Shown here: positions 48,941-59,142 of the stretch, in pieces
Position numbering within the stretch: position 1 is the first letter of the stretch
Layout of the letters: every line of letters begins with the position of its first letter
Assembly (NCBI GenBank): GCA_030549495.1
Contig: JAUIRK010001041.1
Coordinates: forward strand, 558,001-622,000
Source: Nectonema munidae
Taxonomy: Eukaryota > Nematomorpha > Nectonematoida > Nectonematidae
DNA: 64,000 nt
Direction of reading: 5' to 3'
Made by a program: the position numbers and the translations under genes
The notes under the pieces: generated by a model
What the model saw: the letters and a program-made list of their open reading frames with translations, nothing else
What the model was told of the DNA's origin: nothing
Databases searched by the model: none

Positions 48941-49358
48941 GTTGGACTTTTTACTGAAAGATACTCCAAAACAAAATTTTCAACAAAAAATATACAAGTC
49001 ATTTAAATAGCATCTGTACATTACATATAAGCAGGGTGTGGAGTCCGAGTCGGTGGAGTCGCACTTTTTAAGTCGGAGTCGGTGAAGTCGGAATCGTAGA
49101 AAATGTTGCGACTCCGAGTCCGGTTAATTGAAACTCTACTTTTTTATTGTGCGATAAAGAACTGATACAATTCAGTTCATTTTTGTCGTTTTTTGTTGAA
49201 AATTCCGGCTCTTCCTAGTATATCTTCCGGTGTTTTTCAAAAATTCCTTCTATAAAAAATCTTTTTTTAAATGTTTTTTATGATTTTTACTTATATGTCA
49301 TGTACAGATGCTATTTTCAAAAATTTGTTTTCGAGTATCTTCCAGTAAAAAGTCCAAC
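48941..49358. mobile_element. Foldback (long inverted repeat) with a hAT-end-like loop
   Basis: The left arm 48,941-49,031 starts GTTGGACTTTTTACTG and ends GTACATTACATATAAG. The right arm 49,290-49,358, reversed, starts GTTGGACTTTTTACTGG and ends GTACATGACATATAAG. The arms match over about 70 bp, with about 20 extra bases in the left arm. The loop begins exactly at CAGGGTGTGGAGTCCGAGTC (49,032) and is rich in GAGTCGG words, a style seen at some hAT termini. It has no coding capacity. Confidence 0.75.
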
Positions 49359-50219
49359 CCTTTCAGATGACATTTTCTCTTGTGAACAATAAATAATTAT
49401 TAAATTGGGAATTAACAAAGAATGATATTAAAAAATAAATTGCATGTATGTATGTAATTTTAATTAATAAATGAAAATCGTGTGCTTTAGATGTATAAAA
49501 TTGCATTGAAAAATAAGCTAAACAAATATTCTTTAAAGGTCTGCTCCTCAAAGGGATAAATTTCAATCATCGAGGACGATAAGAAATAACTTAAATTTGA
49601 AACCATACAATTTTTTGTTTATTAACGTAAAAGTTAGAACTAATATTAATTTCAAAAATATTTTATGTTTAATAAATTTTGGGGTTAGAAAATAAAGCTT
49701 CGTTTTAGCCGGTATTCCTGTTAGGTTTTTCTGCAAGAATGCTAGCAAACCCGTGTCGTATGCTTTGGCTGGTATAGCCAGGGTGCAGGTAAAGAATTTC
49801 CCTTCTTCACTGGTAAAAAAATTGGTTAATTCAACAAATAAAATTAGTTAAAACTACTATATGGATAATTTTATAATTTAAGTTATGCGTTTCAACATTC
49901 TCATAAGTTTATTCACCAAAGCGATATAGTGTAATTATAAGTTAATTGAACTAACTAAATTAGTTACCCTACTATATTTATTATTTTAAAATTTTAATGC
50001 ACTAATTATATTAGTTAAGAAAACTAATGTCTAAATTTATTATTTAACTTAAATGTTTGTTGTAATTAAATATTTTATCAACTTTTTGATTTAATGATTG
50101 AAAAATTTATCAATTTCAAATTAAAACAATGGAATAAAAGGTTTTATTTTTATTGAAAAATTACAAAATATATGAAAAGTGCAAAAAAACAAAAAAATTA
50201 TAATAAAATTTAATTTTTA
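49359..50219. other. AT-rich non-coding stretch
   Basis: Only weak AT-driven open frames are present and no motif was recognised. Degenerate TTAGTTA and ACTAA words recur between 49,820 and 50,030. Confidence 0.5.
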
Positions 50220-51170
50220 ATTAACTTTTGAAATAATTGAAAAATTTTCTTGGCATATTTGCTTTCCAATTCAATTTCAAGGAATATTTCTTGCAAAAAG
50301 TGGGAAGGTTTTTCAGCTTTCCGGGTACTTCAAATTGAATCCATATATCGTGCTTAAAAGGCATATGAAATAATCAACAAATGTGTCAGTTTCACTACTA
50401 TCAATTGTCAAGCAAAACGATTTTTTGCAGATTTTGTCAAAGTTTGCTGAACATTTATGACAATATTTTTTCATCTGAAGGATCTCAACCTTGAAGGATT
50501 AAAAATCCTTCCAAGCCTTCTCCACTTATTTTGGTAAAACTCAAAAGTGCAGGTATCTTAAGTCTAATGAATAAAAAAAAATATAGCACTTAAAGTATAA
50601 AAATAGAAGTTTACATTCATTTTCTGTATTGTAAACTGGCATTTCTTAGAAAATTATATTTTGTAATGGAGAAACTTTATCTGTTGGACTTATTTTTTTG
50701 AGTGGCTTTGTAATACCTTTTGAACTTTCACGTAATATGACTTTTAATTTCTTTTATTCCACTTTGAACATCTGAAAGAGGAAATTCAAATTTCAGCTAA
50801 GAAATGTTAAAATTATGATGATTATATTAAAATTAAATTTTATAGAACTTGCTTGTTTATATTCTCTGAGAAAAGGATGTTCATTTAAGATTTCACTTGT
50901 TGAAAAGGAGTTCAAAACAATATCCTTCCTTCTTTTAGAAAATGTAAGATTCATTCTTATACTAACTTGTTTTTCATCTCGAGATGTCTTAAAATATGCA
51001 TTCTTTAGCCATTTTATATGAGTTCGAGGAGTTATAATCTCTTCAGAAGTCAAATCCTCTAGTAGATAATTTTTTATTCCCCACAAACTTTTTTTTGAAC
51101 TGAAACTTTTTCTATTTTTCAATTTGACTTCATTCAAAAATGAATCACGTGACTTCCTCTCATTTCCCAT
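50220..51170 (-). pseudogene. Probable exons of a SAMD3-like multicopy protein
   Basis: The main minus-strand frame starts at 51,170 and includes KEKQ-like charged segments, TFSKRRKDIVLNSFSTSEIL and NEHPFLREYKQ. This resembles the 'M..TF..RR..I......+ILE.+PFL' segment of uncharacterised SAM-domain (SAMD3-like) proteins found in many copies in fish, cnidarians and arthropods. After a possible 52-bp intron the sequence reads LKFEFPLSDVQSGIKEI. A second open piece (50,342-50,476) gives FICLLSTIYGFNLKYPES, then FLQEIFLEIELE in a shifted frame, again like that family. Stops and phase mismatches suggest a decayed copy. The match is by eye and moderate; it may be a different family. Confidence 0.35.
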
Positions 51171-51802
51171 TTATATTTTAAGCGCTCCTTCCAATAAATC
51201 TAAAAAATATTTGAATGAAATAAGCAAAAAAGTAAAAAGTTAATTACTTTTCTTGATTCAAAAGGCATGTAAGAATGAGAGAAGGGTTTCAAAGTAGTAA
51301 CCGGAAAGAGTTTCTTTGCAAACCAAAATTATAATAACCACTTGCCGAGTTCTTACTATTTTCCCCATCTGATATAAAGCATCTTACATACGTCCGGCTC
51401 TGTTGGAATTACTGTATATCAAAATAACTAGGCAAGAACATTCACAAAGTTAAGTTGATTCTTATAACGATTAGAGCAGATAGCCATTTCCTATGCAAAA
51501 GAAAGCTTGACATGCTTTCTATTAGAACATTTTTAACATTTAATTTGAAATCCTTTGTGTTTAGATTTAAAACAGGTTTAAGTCATTCAAGTTTTGAAAT
51601 GTTAAACACATTTTTTACAATGTATACTTTTACTTTATCCCTTTTATATTATAAATGAAATGAAAACTTTATTTAAATTATCTTCCATTATACATCAAAA
51701 ATATTTCTCAAATTTAATCAGATTTCAGGCTTATAAAATGGTCTAAAAAATTTTTAAAACTCTCAGCTGTAAGAATCCAAGTAATTAAAAACTTTTGGGA
51801 TA

Positions 51803-52129
51803 ATGAAGATCAAAGACGAAATAAAATTAGCAGCATTCTGTAATTATTTAGACATTACTTGTCTTAACACATGGATTGTATCACGATACAACTTACCCGA
51901 AAATTTTCCTAACTCTAAACAAAGTGGTAGAATTTTTTTTATAAAAAATCTTTGTTTTCGTCTGGCTGAAGAAAGTTAGAAAGATGATACGAATGAAGAA
52001 TCAAGTTCAAAAAGAGGGGCTTGCTATATATGTTTGAGTAAAAGAAATAAAACAACAAGAACTTGTTCTAAGTGTTCTCGTTTCATCTGCAAGAACCATT
52101 CAAAAACTGCCTGCTTAAGCTGTATATGA
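51803..52129 (+). pseudogene. piggyBac transposase C-terminal fragment
   Basis: A single frame from an ATG at 51,803 reads KLAAFCNYLDITCLNTWIVS (piggyBac 'LD+A..N+W'), then IFFIKNLCFRLAEES, an in-frame TAG at 51,977, and the cysteine-rich finger CYICLSKRNKTTRTCSKC, then FICKNHSKTACLSC, ending TGA at 52,127-52,129. The finger has the C-x2-C, C-x2-C, C-x2-H and C-x2-C pattern of piggyBac. The catalytic domain is not recognisable upstream. It lies on the opposite strand inside the span of the SAMD3-like exons, so it probably inserted there. Confidence 0.8.
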
Positions 52130-52394
52130 AAAGTTTTTTTTATTACACTTTTATAAAAAATAAATAAAATTTAATTCTATTTTTTTACTTAGTTTCTAAT
52201 AAATTTTTTTTTCAAAGGTTCATATTTTAAAGTACTCGTATACAATATTAGATTAACGCCATCTATAATTTTCGTGTTAGTTTTGTGAATGTAATCAAAA
52301 TTTTAAGTAGTAATAATATTTTTTTAATAATTTTTTATTTAATCGATCCACTGGTTGCTTTTGGAAATTTACGTTTACTTTATATGGTTTTTGT

Positions 52395-52647
52395 TCATTG
52401 AAAGTTTTCTATAAAATGCAAAAATAACTGTGTTGCGGAGAAAATGTACGGGGTATGTAGTGCGAGGGTTGGACCACATTTATTTTCAATAATTTCACGC
52501 ATTACAGATTCCTTCAAATTCTGAAAAAAATTAAAATATTAAAGAACGAGTATTGTTAAAGAATATGGTAATCTTACCTAAAAAAGTTTTTAAAATTTCT
52601 CCAGTAAATGTTGCCTTCAGAACATTAACCAATTCTTCTATTGACAT
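52395..52647 (-). pseudogene. Possible first exons of a SAM-domain protein
   Basis: The minus-strand ATG at 52,647 begins MSIEELVNVLKATFTGEILK and the exon ends at 52,578 with AG|GTAAG. A 56-57-bp intron ends in TTTTTTTCAG (52,521), followed by an open stretch containing NLKESVMREIIENKCGPTLA and running to a stop at 52,395. A short 'EELV..L' start, a following 'LKE..+.EI...GP.L' segment and a tiny intron would fit a SAM domain N-terminus. However, the phase across this intron does not join the two open frames, so the model is either wrong or decayed. It lies upstream of and on the same strand as the 50.2-51.2 kb pieces. Confidence 0.3.
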
Positions 52648-52929
52648 GTTGTAAAGTAAGAAATAAATTTATTTGAAGAAAAGTAGGCTTTACTTTCAAC
52701 GAAGATAAAGAAATGTGAATATATATTGAAATAGAGTGATTGTGGTTAGAGGGTTAGTTGTAAATTGCAGGAATGTGAGTAAATTATGTTGTGAGATATT
52801 TATTAAAATTAATTATGTTGGAAATTAACATGACATATCGGTGATAATATTTTTAGAGATCATTCATAATTTAATTTTCTTGGAAAAAGAAATAAAAAGT
52901 AATTTATTCACAACAAAATTCAAAATTAA

Positions 52930-53127
52930 TTAATTGAAGTGAAATTGGAATTCTATTATTCTTAACTTATGTACAATATAAAGCCTTATTTCTTCATGTA
53001 AAAGAATTTCTTTTAAGTATAAGAATTCAGGTCCTTTTATATGAGCATAGTTTAACAAAAATACATCACCGAAATTTACATGTTTTCCTAAAACTATTAT
53101 TTTTTTGTTTTCATTATTTCCACACAC
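52930..53127 (-). pseudogene. Fragment resembling the C-terminal domain of SAMD3-like proteins
   Basis: The minus-strand frame contains KKIIVLGKHVNFGDVFLLNY, then GPEFLYLKEILLHEEIRLYI, then EFQFHFN. The order 'G....GD......P.F..I..I........ ...F..HFNAY' is characteristic of a domain near the C-terminus of these multicopy proteins. Being upstream of the possible SAM start at 52,647, it would belong to a neighbouring copy in tandem. Similarity was judged by eye. Confidence 0.3.
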
Positions 53128-53189
53128 ACATAATTATGAAGATTACAATAGATGACCATACACATATTATTGTATAAAGCAATATAGAC

Positions 53190-53242
53190 ATATGGGGTTC
53201 CTAGTCAAAAAAGTTTTCAGAGATTTTGACTAGATACCATAT
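53190..53242. repeat. Hairpin CTAGTCAAAA/TTTTGACTAG with a satellite-like loop
   Basis: A perfect 10-bp stem (53,201-53,210 with 53,224-53,233) is extended outward by ATATGG/CCATAT with unequal gaps. The loop and right arm read AGTTTTCAGAGATTTTGACT, matching the satellite AGTTTTCGGGGATTTTGGTT at about 16 of 20 positions. The word GTTCCTAGTCAAAA also stands directly left of the satellite array (10,413-10,426). Confidence 0.6.
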
Positions 53243-53367
53243 AGTAGTATTATTATCTTGCATATATTTTTCTAGCATAACGTTTATTTGGCTGTCTTTA
53301 CACGTGTTAGTTACATATGGATTGAGTGATGTATGACGCCTGTTCAGAGTGTATCTTTTGGGGATGA

Positions 53368-53406
53368 ATCGGATTGAGTGTGTGATTTTCTCTAACGTCC
53401 ATTGTT
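53368..53406 (+). repeat. 39-bp direct repeat, copy 1
   Basis: Beginning ATCGGATTGAGTGTGTGA and ending CTAACGTCCATTGTT, this is identical to 59,143-59,181. After it comes ACACCTAT here and, after five extra bases, ACACCTGT in copy 2. Confidence 0.9.
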
Positions 53407-53582
53407 ACACCTATTGTCATTGCCACTTTCATTATTCATTAACAAAAATTCATTATTGCCATTGCCACTCACTTTGATATCACAATACAATTGATCCTTA
53501 TACCACAATATTTTACACAACTTCATCAAACTTCATACAATTTGGTAAAATTTTAATTTAAATTTTTTATACACTTTTTTAG

Positions 53583-56500
53583 ACAACTTCTCATGATCAT
53601 TGACGGGTACAAGTATTTCCTGAAAAGAGAAACTCTATCAAGCAAAGTCTATTGCAAAGGTATTTTTGTTTTTCTTTTGTTATTTTTGTTGACTGTTAAA
53701 ACTATAATTTTTAATCAAAATTTCAAATTTTTTAACATATTTTTCACATTTTTACGGAACTTATTGGTTATATTATATGTGTTTAATTTGATAGTAGGGG
53801 TCATTCACAATTGACGTCAACTATTACTGGGAGGGAGGGGGTACCTTTGAGTTGACAAGGGTCAATTTTGGTATGTCATAATATATTTAAAAGTTGACAA
53901 AAAGGAGGAAGGAGGGCTAAAATTCGTCAAGTTTTTCTGACGTCAATTGTGAACAACCCCTTAGTTTTATAGTTTTCAACAATCAACTAAATCTTTGCAC
54001 AAATTTTGTAACTAGGTTTGTAAATCTTTAGTTGTCGCAGCAGACCTTGTGCATCTGTTACAATTATGGTTGAAAATTTTGCTGCTTTTTTATTAATCCA
54101 TTCAATAGTTACACAGATTTATAGATGTTTGAGCATTTTTTATAACTATTATTTTTTATACTTGTTATTGGTTCTAGATCTGTTCTTTAACGTATTTGCG
54201 TAAACATTCAATAAACTTATTTGAAACATTAATTCTTTAAGATACATAAGCGGTTTTTTCAAAACTAACTTTTTTTCTTCACCCGTTAATAAATGCTTAA
54301 TTAATACATCTAAACAAAATAGTCAAAATTTAAGTTCTTGTATAAATCAATATTTTATATTTGCAATTTTTTGAATAAAACTATCGATTTTTAACATAAA
54401 TTACATAATTTGTAATAGATATAATTTTTTTTTTAATTTTAATAATATTGAAATTTTATTTTTGATCTATAAAATTGATTTAATCTAAATTACTTAATTT
54501 GTAATAAATATGAATTTTTTTAATTTTAATAATATCGAAATTCTATTTTTTTCTATAAAATCAATTTACACGTAGCATTGCTATTTCTTGAATTTTCATT
54601 GTTTAGCAGTAAAATCTTTTTATTGCAAATTCACTGTTTGTTTAAGAATGTTAGACAGTATAAGCATCATATCGAGAAAATTATAATGGAAATCAAATAT
54701 AAATAGTTTTTGGCTGTAATTTATAGCTTGTAGTAAAACAAGTGACAGTATTGCAGGAAAAACTGTAATGAGTGTATATAAAATAGGCTTTGAGAAGTTT
54801 TTTTAACTGGGACTGCATTATATAATTGCTAAGTAACTTTGATAATTAACACTTGTTACCAATAGTATCACAAATAATACCACATGGTAATTTCTGTGGT
54901 ACAAACTTGTAAAATATTATATATTTGGTTCTCTCTTTGATGAAAATTTTTTCAATTTTATTGCTTTCTCATATTTTGGTCGATCAACTAGACTTTCCTA
55001 CTGAGAATGTTTAGTATTGTAATGGTTTTTCAAATTATATTTTTATAAACAGAAACATTGTCCAAACAAATGAAAGACACTGCATTTTATTTTGTAGTAC
55101 AAAGAAATAATATATTCGTCGACGTGTTCTCAAACACGCCAGAATTGTTTATTAACATTCTTTTCTTGGGCATATTGGGTACTGAAAAATATTTACAAAC
55201 ATTTAAAACTTAATTAGATTAAAACTATTAGAAAATAAACTAGTTCAAAAGAATTAAAGCATTCGTTTTTGTTGCATTCTCTCCCTGCAAAAAATCTTAG
55301 CTTTTGTTTTAATAAACAAAAAGCAGATGTTTTTTTGCAGTTTTGGGTTGCAGATTGCCAATGTTTCATTTAAACGATTTATTAAATCTAATCAAGAATC
55401 AACAATTTATATATATATATATGTATTTTTAACTAAAGTATTTTTTTAATTAACAGAAAAATTATTTCTAAACAAAGAAGATGAAGCAATCCTGAAAAGA
55501 GTGCCTCATAATCATGATGAATTAGATGCAGGAAGTGTAGCCTTCAAATCTAATATCAAGAAAGAAGCACTTGAAACGTTTAAAAGCTCTAACAGAATAT
55601 ACAAGTATTTTTTTCATATCTTTAAAAAGTATCTTAATAGTTTATATTTATTTAGTGACAATATTTTTCTCATCGAAAATGATCAAAGATCTACAATGAA
55701 AAGAAGAAGCATATTAAGGTATATAAGAAAAAGCAGAAAAAGAATTTCCTGTCCGAAAAACCTTGAATTTTCCATTTCCGAAAAATACACTGTAGCAAAC
55801 GGCTCAAGATTTTTGCAAATGGATTTTCAATACGAAAACAAAAGGAACTTAGTTTTTTATGGAAAAACTTTACATCACATCAACCAAATTTCACAGATAG
55901 ACTCCATTTTTGTTGATGGTACTTTTAAAAAGGCGCCACATCTCTTTCATGAGATAATCACAATACACACCTTTCACAATCATATTCAAGTACCAGTCCT
56001 TTATGCGCTTGTATGCGATAAGAAAGAAGAAACTTATAGGTATTTCACAAAAATCTTTTCAACTAAAAAATTAAAATTTTATTTTAAAACTTTATTTTAA
56101 GTTACGTATTTGATTGTTTGAAAAGTGTAGTTGGTGAAAATGTAATTAGAAATGTCACTGGAGATTTTGAAACTTCAATTATATCAGCTACAAGAAATGT
56201 AAAAATTTTTAACTTTTAGCATGTTTTTAATATCACAATATTTTTTTAGTCTTTTCCCCAAGTCGACTATCATGGATGCTATTTTCATTTTTGCCAGGCA
56301 GTATATAGGAAGCTTGTATCCCTTGGATTCAGTTCATTATATTCCAGAAGTTTGAACTTTAGAAAATGCATCAAGATGTTACTTTCAATAGCTTTTTTAT
56401 CTCAAATGGAAGTAAAAGAGATTTAAAATTTAATTATTTTGTTTTAAATTTTTAATAAACTTAGATAAAAGTAGCATATCGTAAAATGAAGATGTTGATG

Positions 56501-57041
56501 GTCCCTTTCTCGATTGATCCATTTTTCGCTTATTTTGAAAATACTTGGTTAGTTGATAACAAAATTCTACTTTGGAATGTATTTGGAAAAAAAGTCAGGA
56601 CAAATAACCATGTTGAAGGCTTTCATAACTCGTAAGTTTAAAATATGTTTTAATAATAATGCTCTACAAAGGATATATTTTTTTTTAGATTACATGCAAG
56701 TCTTCAATCAGAAAGAGTCAGTGTTTGGGAGCTAATGGAGTTTTTTTATCAAAAACGAAGAAAAATTATTTAAAGACATGGCTGAAATTGAACAGGTCAA
56801 CTCAAAGTACAACTGGAATGGAGGTAATGACCTTAAACGTGAAGAAAAAGAAAAAATTATTGAAGACATTTACAGCGAATACGCCAGAACGAGAAACTTG
56901 TATTTTTTTCTTTCAAGAATATCATCTCTCATAAGCTGTTGCAATAAAACTCCAGTTGAAAGTTGTGACGATATCTATGAAGTCAACTTTCAATGTTTAA
57001 ATCAAACTCCTTCTTTTAATTTGCAATCTATCTTGAAGTAA
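53583..57041 (+). CDS. FLYWCH-finger/MULE transposase gene, seven visible exons, one frameshift
   Basis: Exons: 53,583-53,659 (MIIDGYKYFLKRETLSSKVY, start of a FLYWCH finger), 55,457-55,604 (RVPHNHDELDAG, its HNH end), 55,656-56,039, 56,102-56,198, 56,250-56,411, 56,465-56,631 and 56,689-57,041. Introns two to six are 51, 62, 51, 53 and 57 bp, all GT/AG, and the phases agree at every junction. MULE hallmarks in order: DSIFVDGTFKKAPHLFHEI, VPVLYALVCDKKEETY, VTGDFETSIISA, YHGCYFHFCQAVYRKL, RTNNHVEGFHNS. The catalytic Asp, Asp and Glu are present (codons at 55,915, 56,163 and 56,615). The middle of the FLYWCH finger (C-x-A-R part) is not found in the 1.8-kb first intron, which holds a MITE. One extra T in the T7 run at 56,741-56,747 breaks the last exon. 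Such proteins act as cut-and-paste transposases in the nucleus. This could be a recently active element or a host gene derived from one. Confidence 0.85.
53796..53961. mobile_element. 166-bp MITE in the first MULE intron
   Basis: The inverted ends are AGGGGTCATTCACAATTGAC on the left and, reversed, AGGGGTTGTTCACAATTGAC on the right, both followed by GTCA. TAGT flanks both sides (53,792-53,795 and 53,962-53,965). The interior is short, G-rich (GGGAGGGAGGGGG) and non-coding. The superfamily is uncertain; the flank could be a 4-bp duplication or a TA with chance matches. Confidence 0.8.
53966..55456. other. Remainder of the long first MULE intron
   Basis: This is AT-rich. A stretch at 54,034-54,070 reads CRSRPCASVTIM and would supply the missing C-x-x-x-x-C part of the FLYWCH finger, preceded by an acceptor-like TTTAG. 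Its phase does not fit the flanking exons, so it is only a candidate exon, possibly broken. Confidence 0.3.
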
Positions 57042-57107
57042 ATATTTAGCTTTTACTTTTACTTATTTATTTTAATTTTATTATTTGATTATTAGCTGAA
57101 ATTAATA

Positions 57108-57362
57108 ATGTTTAAAAGAATCAAAGGTAACTAAAAAAAATTTATTTCAAAATTTTTATATTATTTACTATTTTTAGAAGACACTGCTAAATGGAAGAAT
57201 AAGTGGATAAGGGCTCAAGGCGAGAAAACTCAAAAAAATGCGTGCCACGTTGTAGTACCTCTTGGGTGGTATGGAAATCTACACAAAAAATCTAAAGAAA
57301 CATTGTCAAACGCTGAAACTTCTATACACAAGATTCATACAAATAACATCAAGAAACTTTAA
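57108..57362 (+). CDS. Small two-exon frame at the MULE 3' end
   Basis: ATG at 57,108 begins MFKRIK, then a 51-bp intron (57,127-57,177, GTAACT...TTTTAG), then EDTAKWKNKWIRAQGEKTQK, NACHVVVPLGWYGNLHKKSK and a basic tail ending IKKL at a TAA (57,360-57,362). The phase is maintained and the intron size equals that of the MULE gene just upstream. It is either a separate protein of about 67 residues or the last exons of the MULE transcript, although joining it in frame to the exon ending at 57,041 was not possible. No family was recognised. Confidence 0.45.
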
Positions 57363-57404
57363 ACTTTGTTTTTAATGAAATGGCGTCTAATTTATTTTTG
57401 TTCA

Positions 57405-57410
57405 AATAAA
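57405..57410 (+). promoter_or_regulatory. Polyadenylation signal AATAAA
   Basis: AATAAA stands 43 bp after the TAA at 57,362, followed by T-rich sequence, consistent with the 3' end of the upstream transcript. Single AATAAA words are common in AT-rich DNA, so the placement is what supports it. Confidence 0.5.
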
Positions 57411-58671
57411 GTTTTAATTCATACTTTAATGTAATTTTTTTACTTGTGTGTGCTCATTTAATATTATTAACCACATATCTAGGTTAACGATTACTCCTCA
57501 TTTTTTTGTGATAGTTTATTAGTTTTAGTAAAAAAAATTTTTATATGATATACTTACACAATCACAATTTTTTATATCAATACTGTATTTTATTACAAAT
57601 ACTGTATTTTAGAATTTTATTCTGAGTATCTTTTTTATTTCATAGAGTTTGTAGTTAAAACATCTAAATATTAAATTGTCCAAAACCATGATTAAAAACA
57701 AAAATAGCCGTGAACTAAACTTTCTATTATATATAAATAATAAACACACTAGGAAAACTTTTTATATATGTATTATGTTTAGCCTCAAAAATAAAAAAAA
57801 CTTTTAAAAATTTTTAATTTAAGGTTTCTCTTACTTTAAATATTTTACACTAATTAAAATTATAAAGTTAACAATATTTTGGCTGAGTTAAAAGAGTTTA
57901 AAACGAAACTCAAAGATTTAAAATGTGCGAAAAGATTTAATGAAGCTTATTTGTAAAAAGTAAATAGATATTACATCAGTGTTATTTTGTTATTAGTATA
58001 ATAAAAAATAAATAGCAAAGTAAATGGTTAAAAACAATAAATATTTAATGGAAGAAAATTTTATACGGTTAATATATAGTATTAATTTTATAACATTATA
58101 AGCGTTAATTTATTTGAATTGGAATATTTGTCTCACTTGTGTTCAACAGTTTGAAATTTAGGTTGATATTACAACTGTTTCACATATTTACATAGTAAGC
58201 AATTACACTCTTCAATAAAAGCTATACCTTTTTTTTAATTAACAGAATTGTAACTAGGTAAAAAATATAAAGTCATTTTCAAGCAACCTATATCAGCTTC
58301 TGAATTTCAAGTTTTTATCTTTTTTGTATTTTTATTGGAACAATAAAACTTAATTTATCTCAAATTTGAATTGTGATCTAGAAATTAAAACCTCTCGTTT
58401 AGAAAAATCCTTAATTTAGCCAAACGTAAAATTTACAACTATATAACAAAATATTTCTCACATCAGTTTTTGAACTTATTTAAAGATGAATTCAAAATTA
58501 TAAAATATTACAAAACAATAAACAAAATCAAAAAATTAAAATATTTATCATAAAAAACATTTATCAAAAGTTAAGAAACAAAAATTTCATAGAGATATAT
58601 AAAATTTGGTAGTAATCAGCGGACACACAGAAAAGAATTTAACTTTATTCAACTAGTTTGCATTTAAAAAC
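57411..58671. other. AT-rich non-coding stretch
   Basis: No gene, RNA or transposon end was recognised. Confidence 0.5.
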
Positions 58672-58764
58672 TGTGAAGGATGCTTTATCTTTGAGAGCGA
58701 GAAAAATTACTGCAGTAAATGTAAAAAATATTTTGGTAAGAATATATATGTAAAAATAAAGTAG
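58672..58764 (+). pseudogene. piggyBac-like cysteine-rich finger remnant
   Basis: The frame reads CEGCFIFESEKNYCSKC, then KKYFGKN, and ends at a TAG (58,762-58,764). Aligned with the finger at 52.02 kb (CYICLSKRNKTTRTCSKC, SRFICKN), the C-x2-C and C-x2-C pairs and the KN fall in register, with one residue fewer between pairs and the next Cys replaced by Gly. The rest of the transposase is not visible. It could instead be an unrelated small zinc ribbon. Confidence 0.4.
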
Positions 58765-58898
58765 CCAAATCGATACTCGAACAAAACTAACTAAGGTTTT
58801 GAAATCAAGTTATTAAGAGAAGTAAAGCTTTCGCTATGCTTGCAAAACCTCATTCATTATACAGTTAATCGTTTAACTTCGGCTATTTCTTCGTAATC

Positions 58899-58917
58899 GA
58901 TCGTCGTTTTGACGATC
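58899..58917. other. Short perfect hairpin
   Basis: GATCGTC pairs with GACGATC around a GTTTT loop. It stands alone at the border where sequence becomes less AT-rich (58,860-59,480). No neighbouring gene is recognised. Confidence 0.4.
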
Positions 58918-59142
58918 TTAGTAAAAAGCAAAAGAGATGAATGAAATTTGCAAAGTTGCAATTCCATGTTGCACTGCAATGTTGTAAGAAGGACAGAGAA
59001 AATATAACACAGGAGAGATAGGCAAGTTGGAGAGAGTATCACGGCTCACTATCAAAGCGCAAATTTGACAGCGCGAAGACAGAAAGATCAAAGAGTAAGA
59101 TGGTAGCAATAAAAGGCCTCTAGCAATAAATGGGCGCTTACC

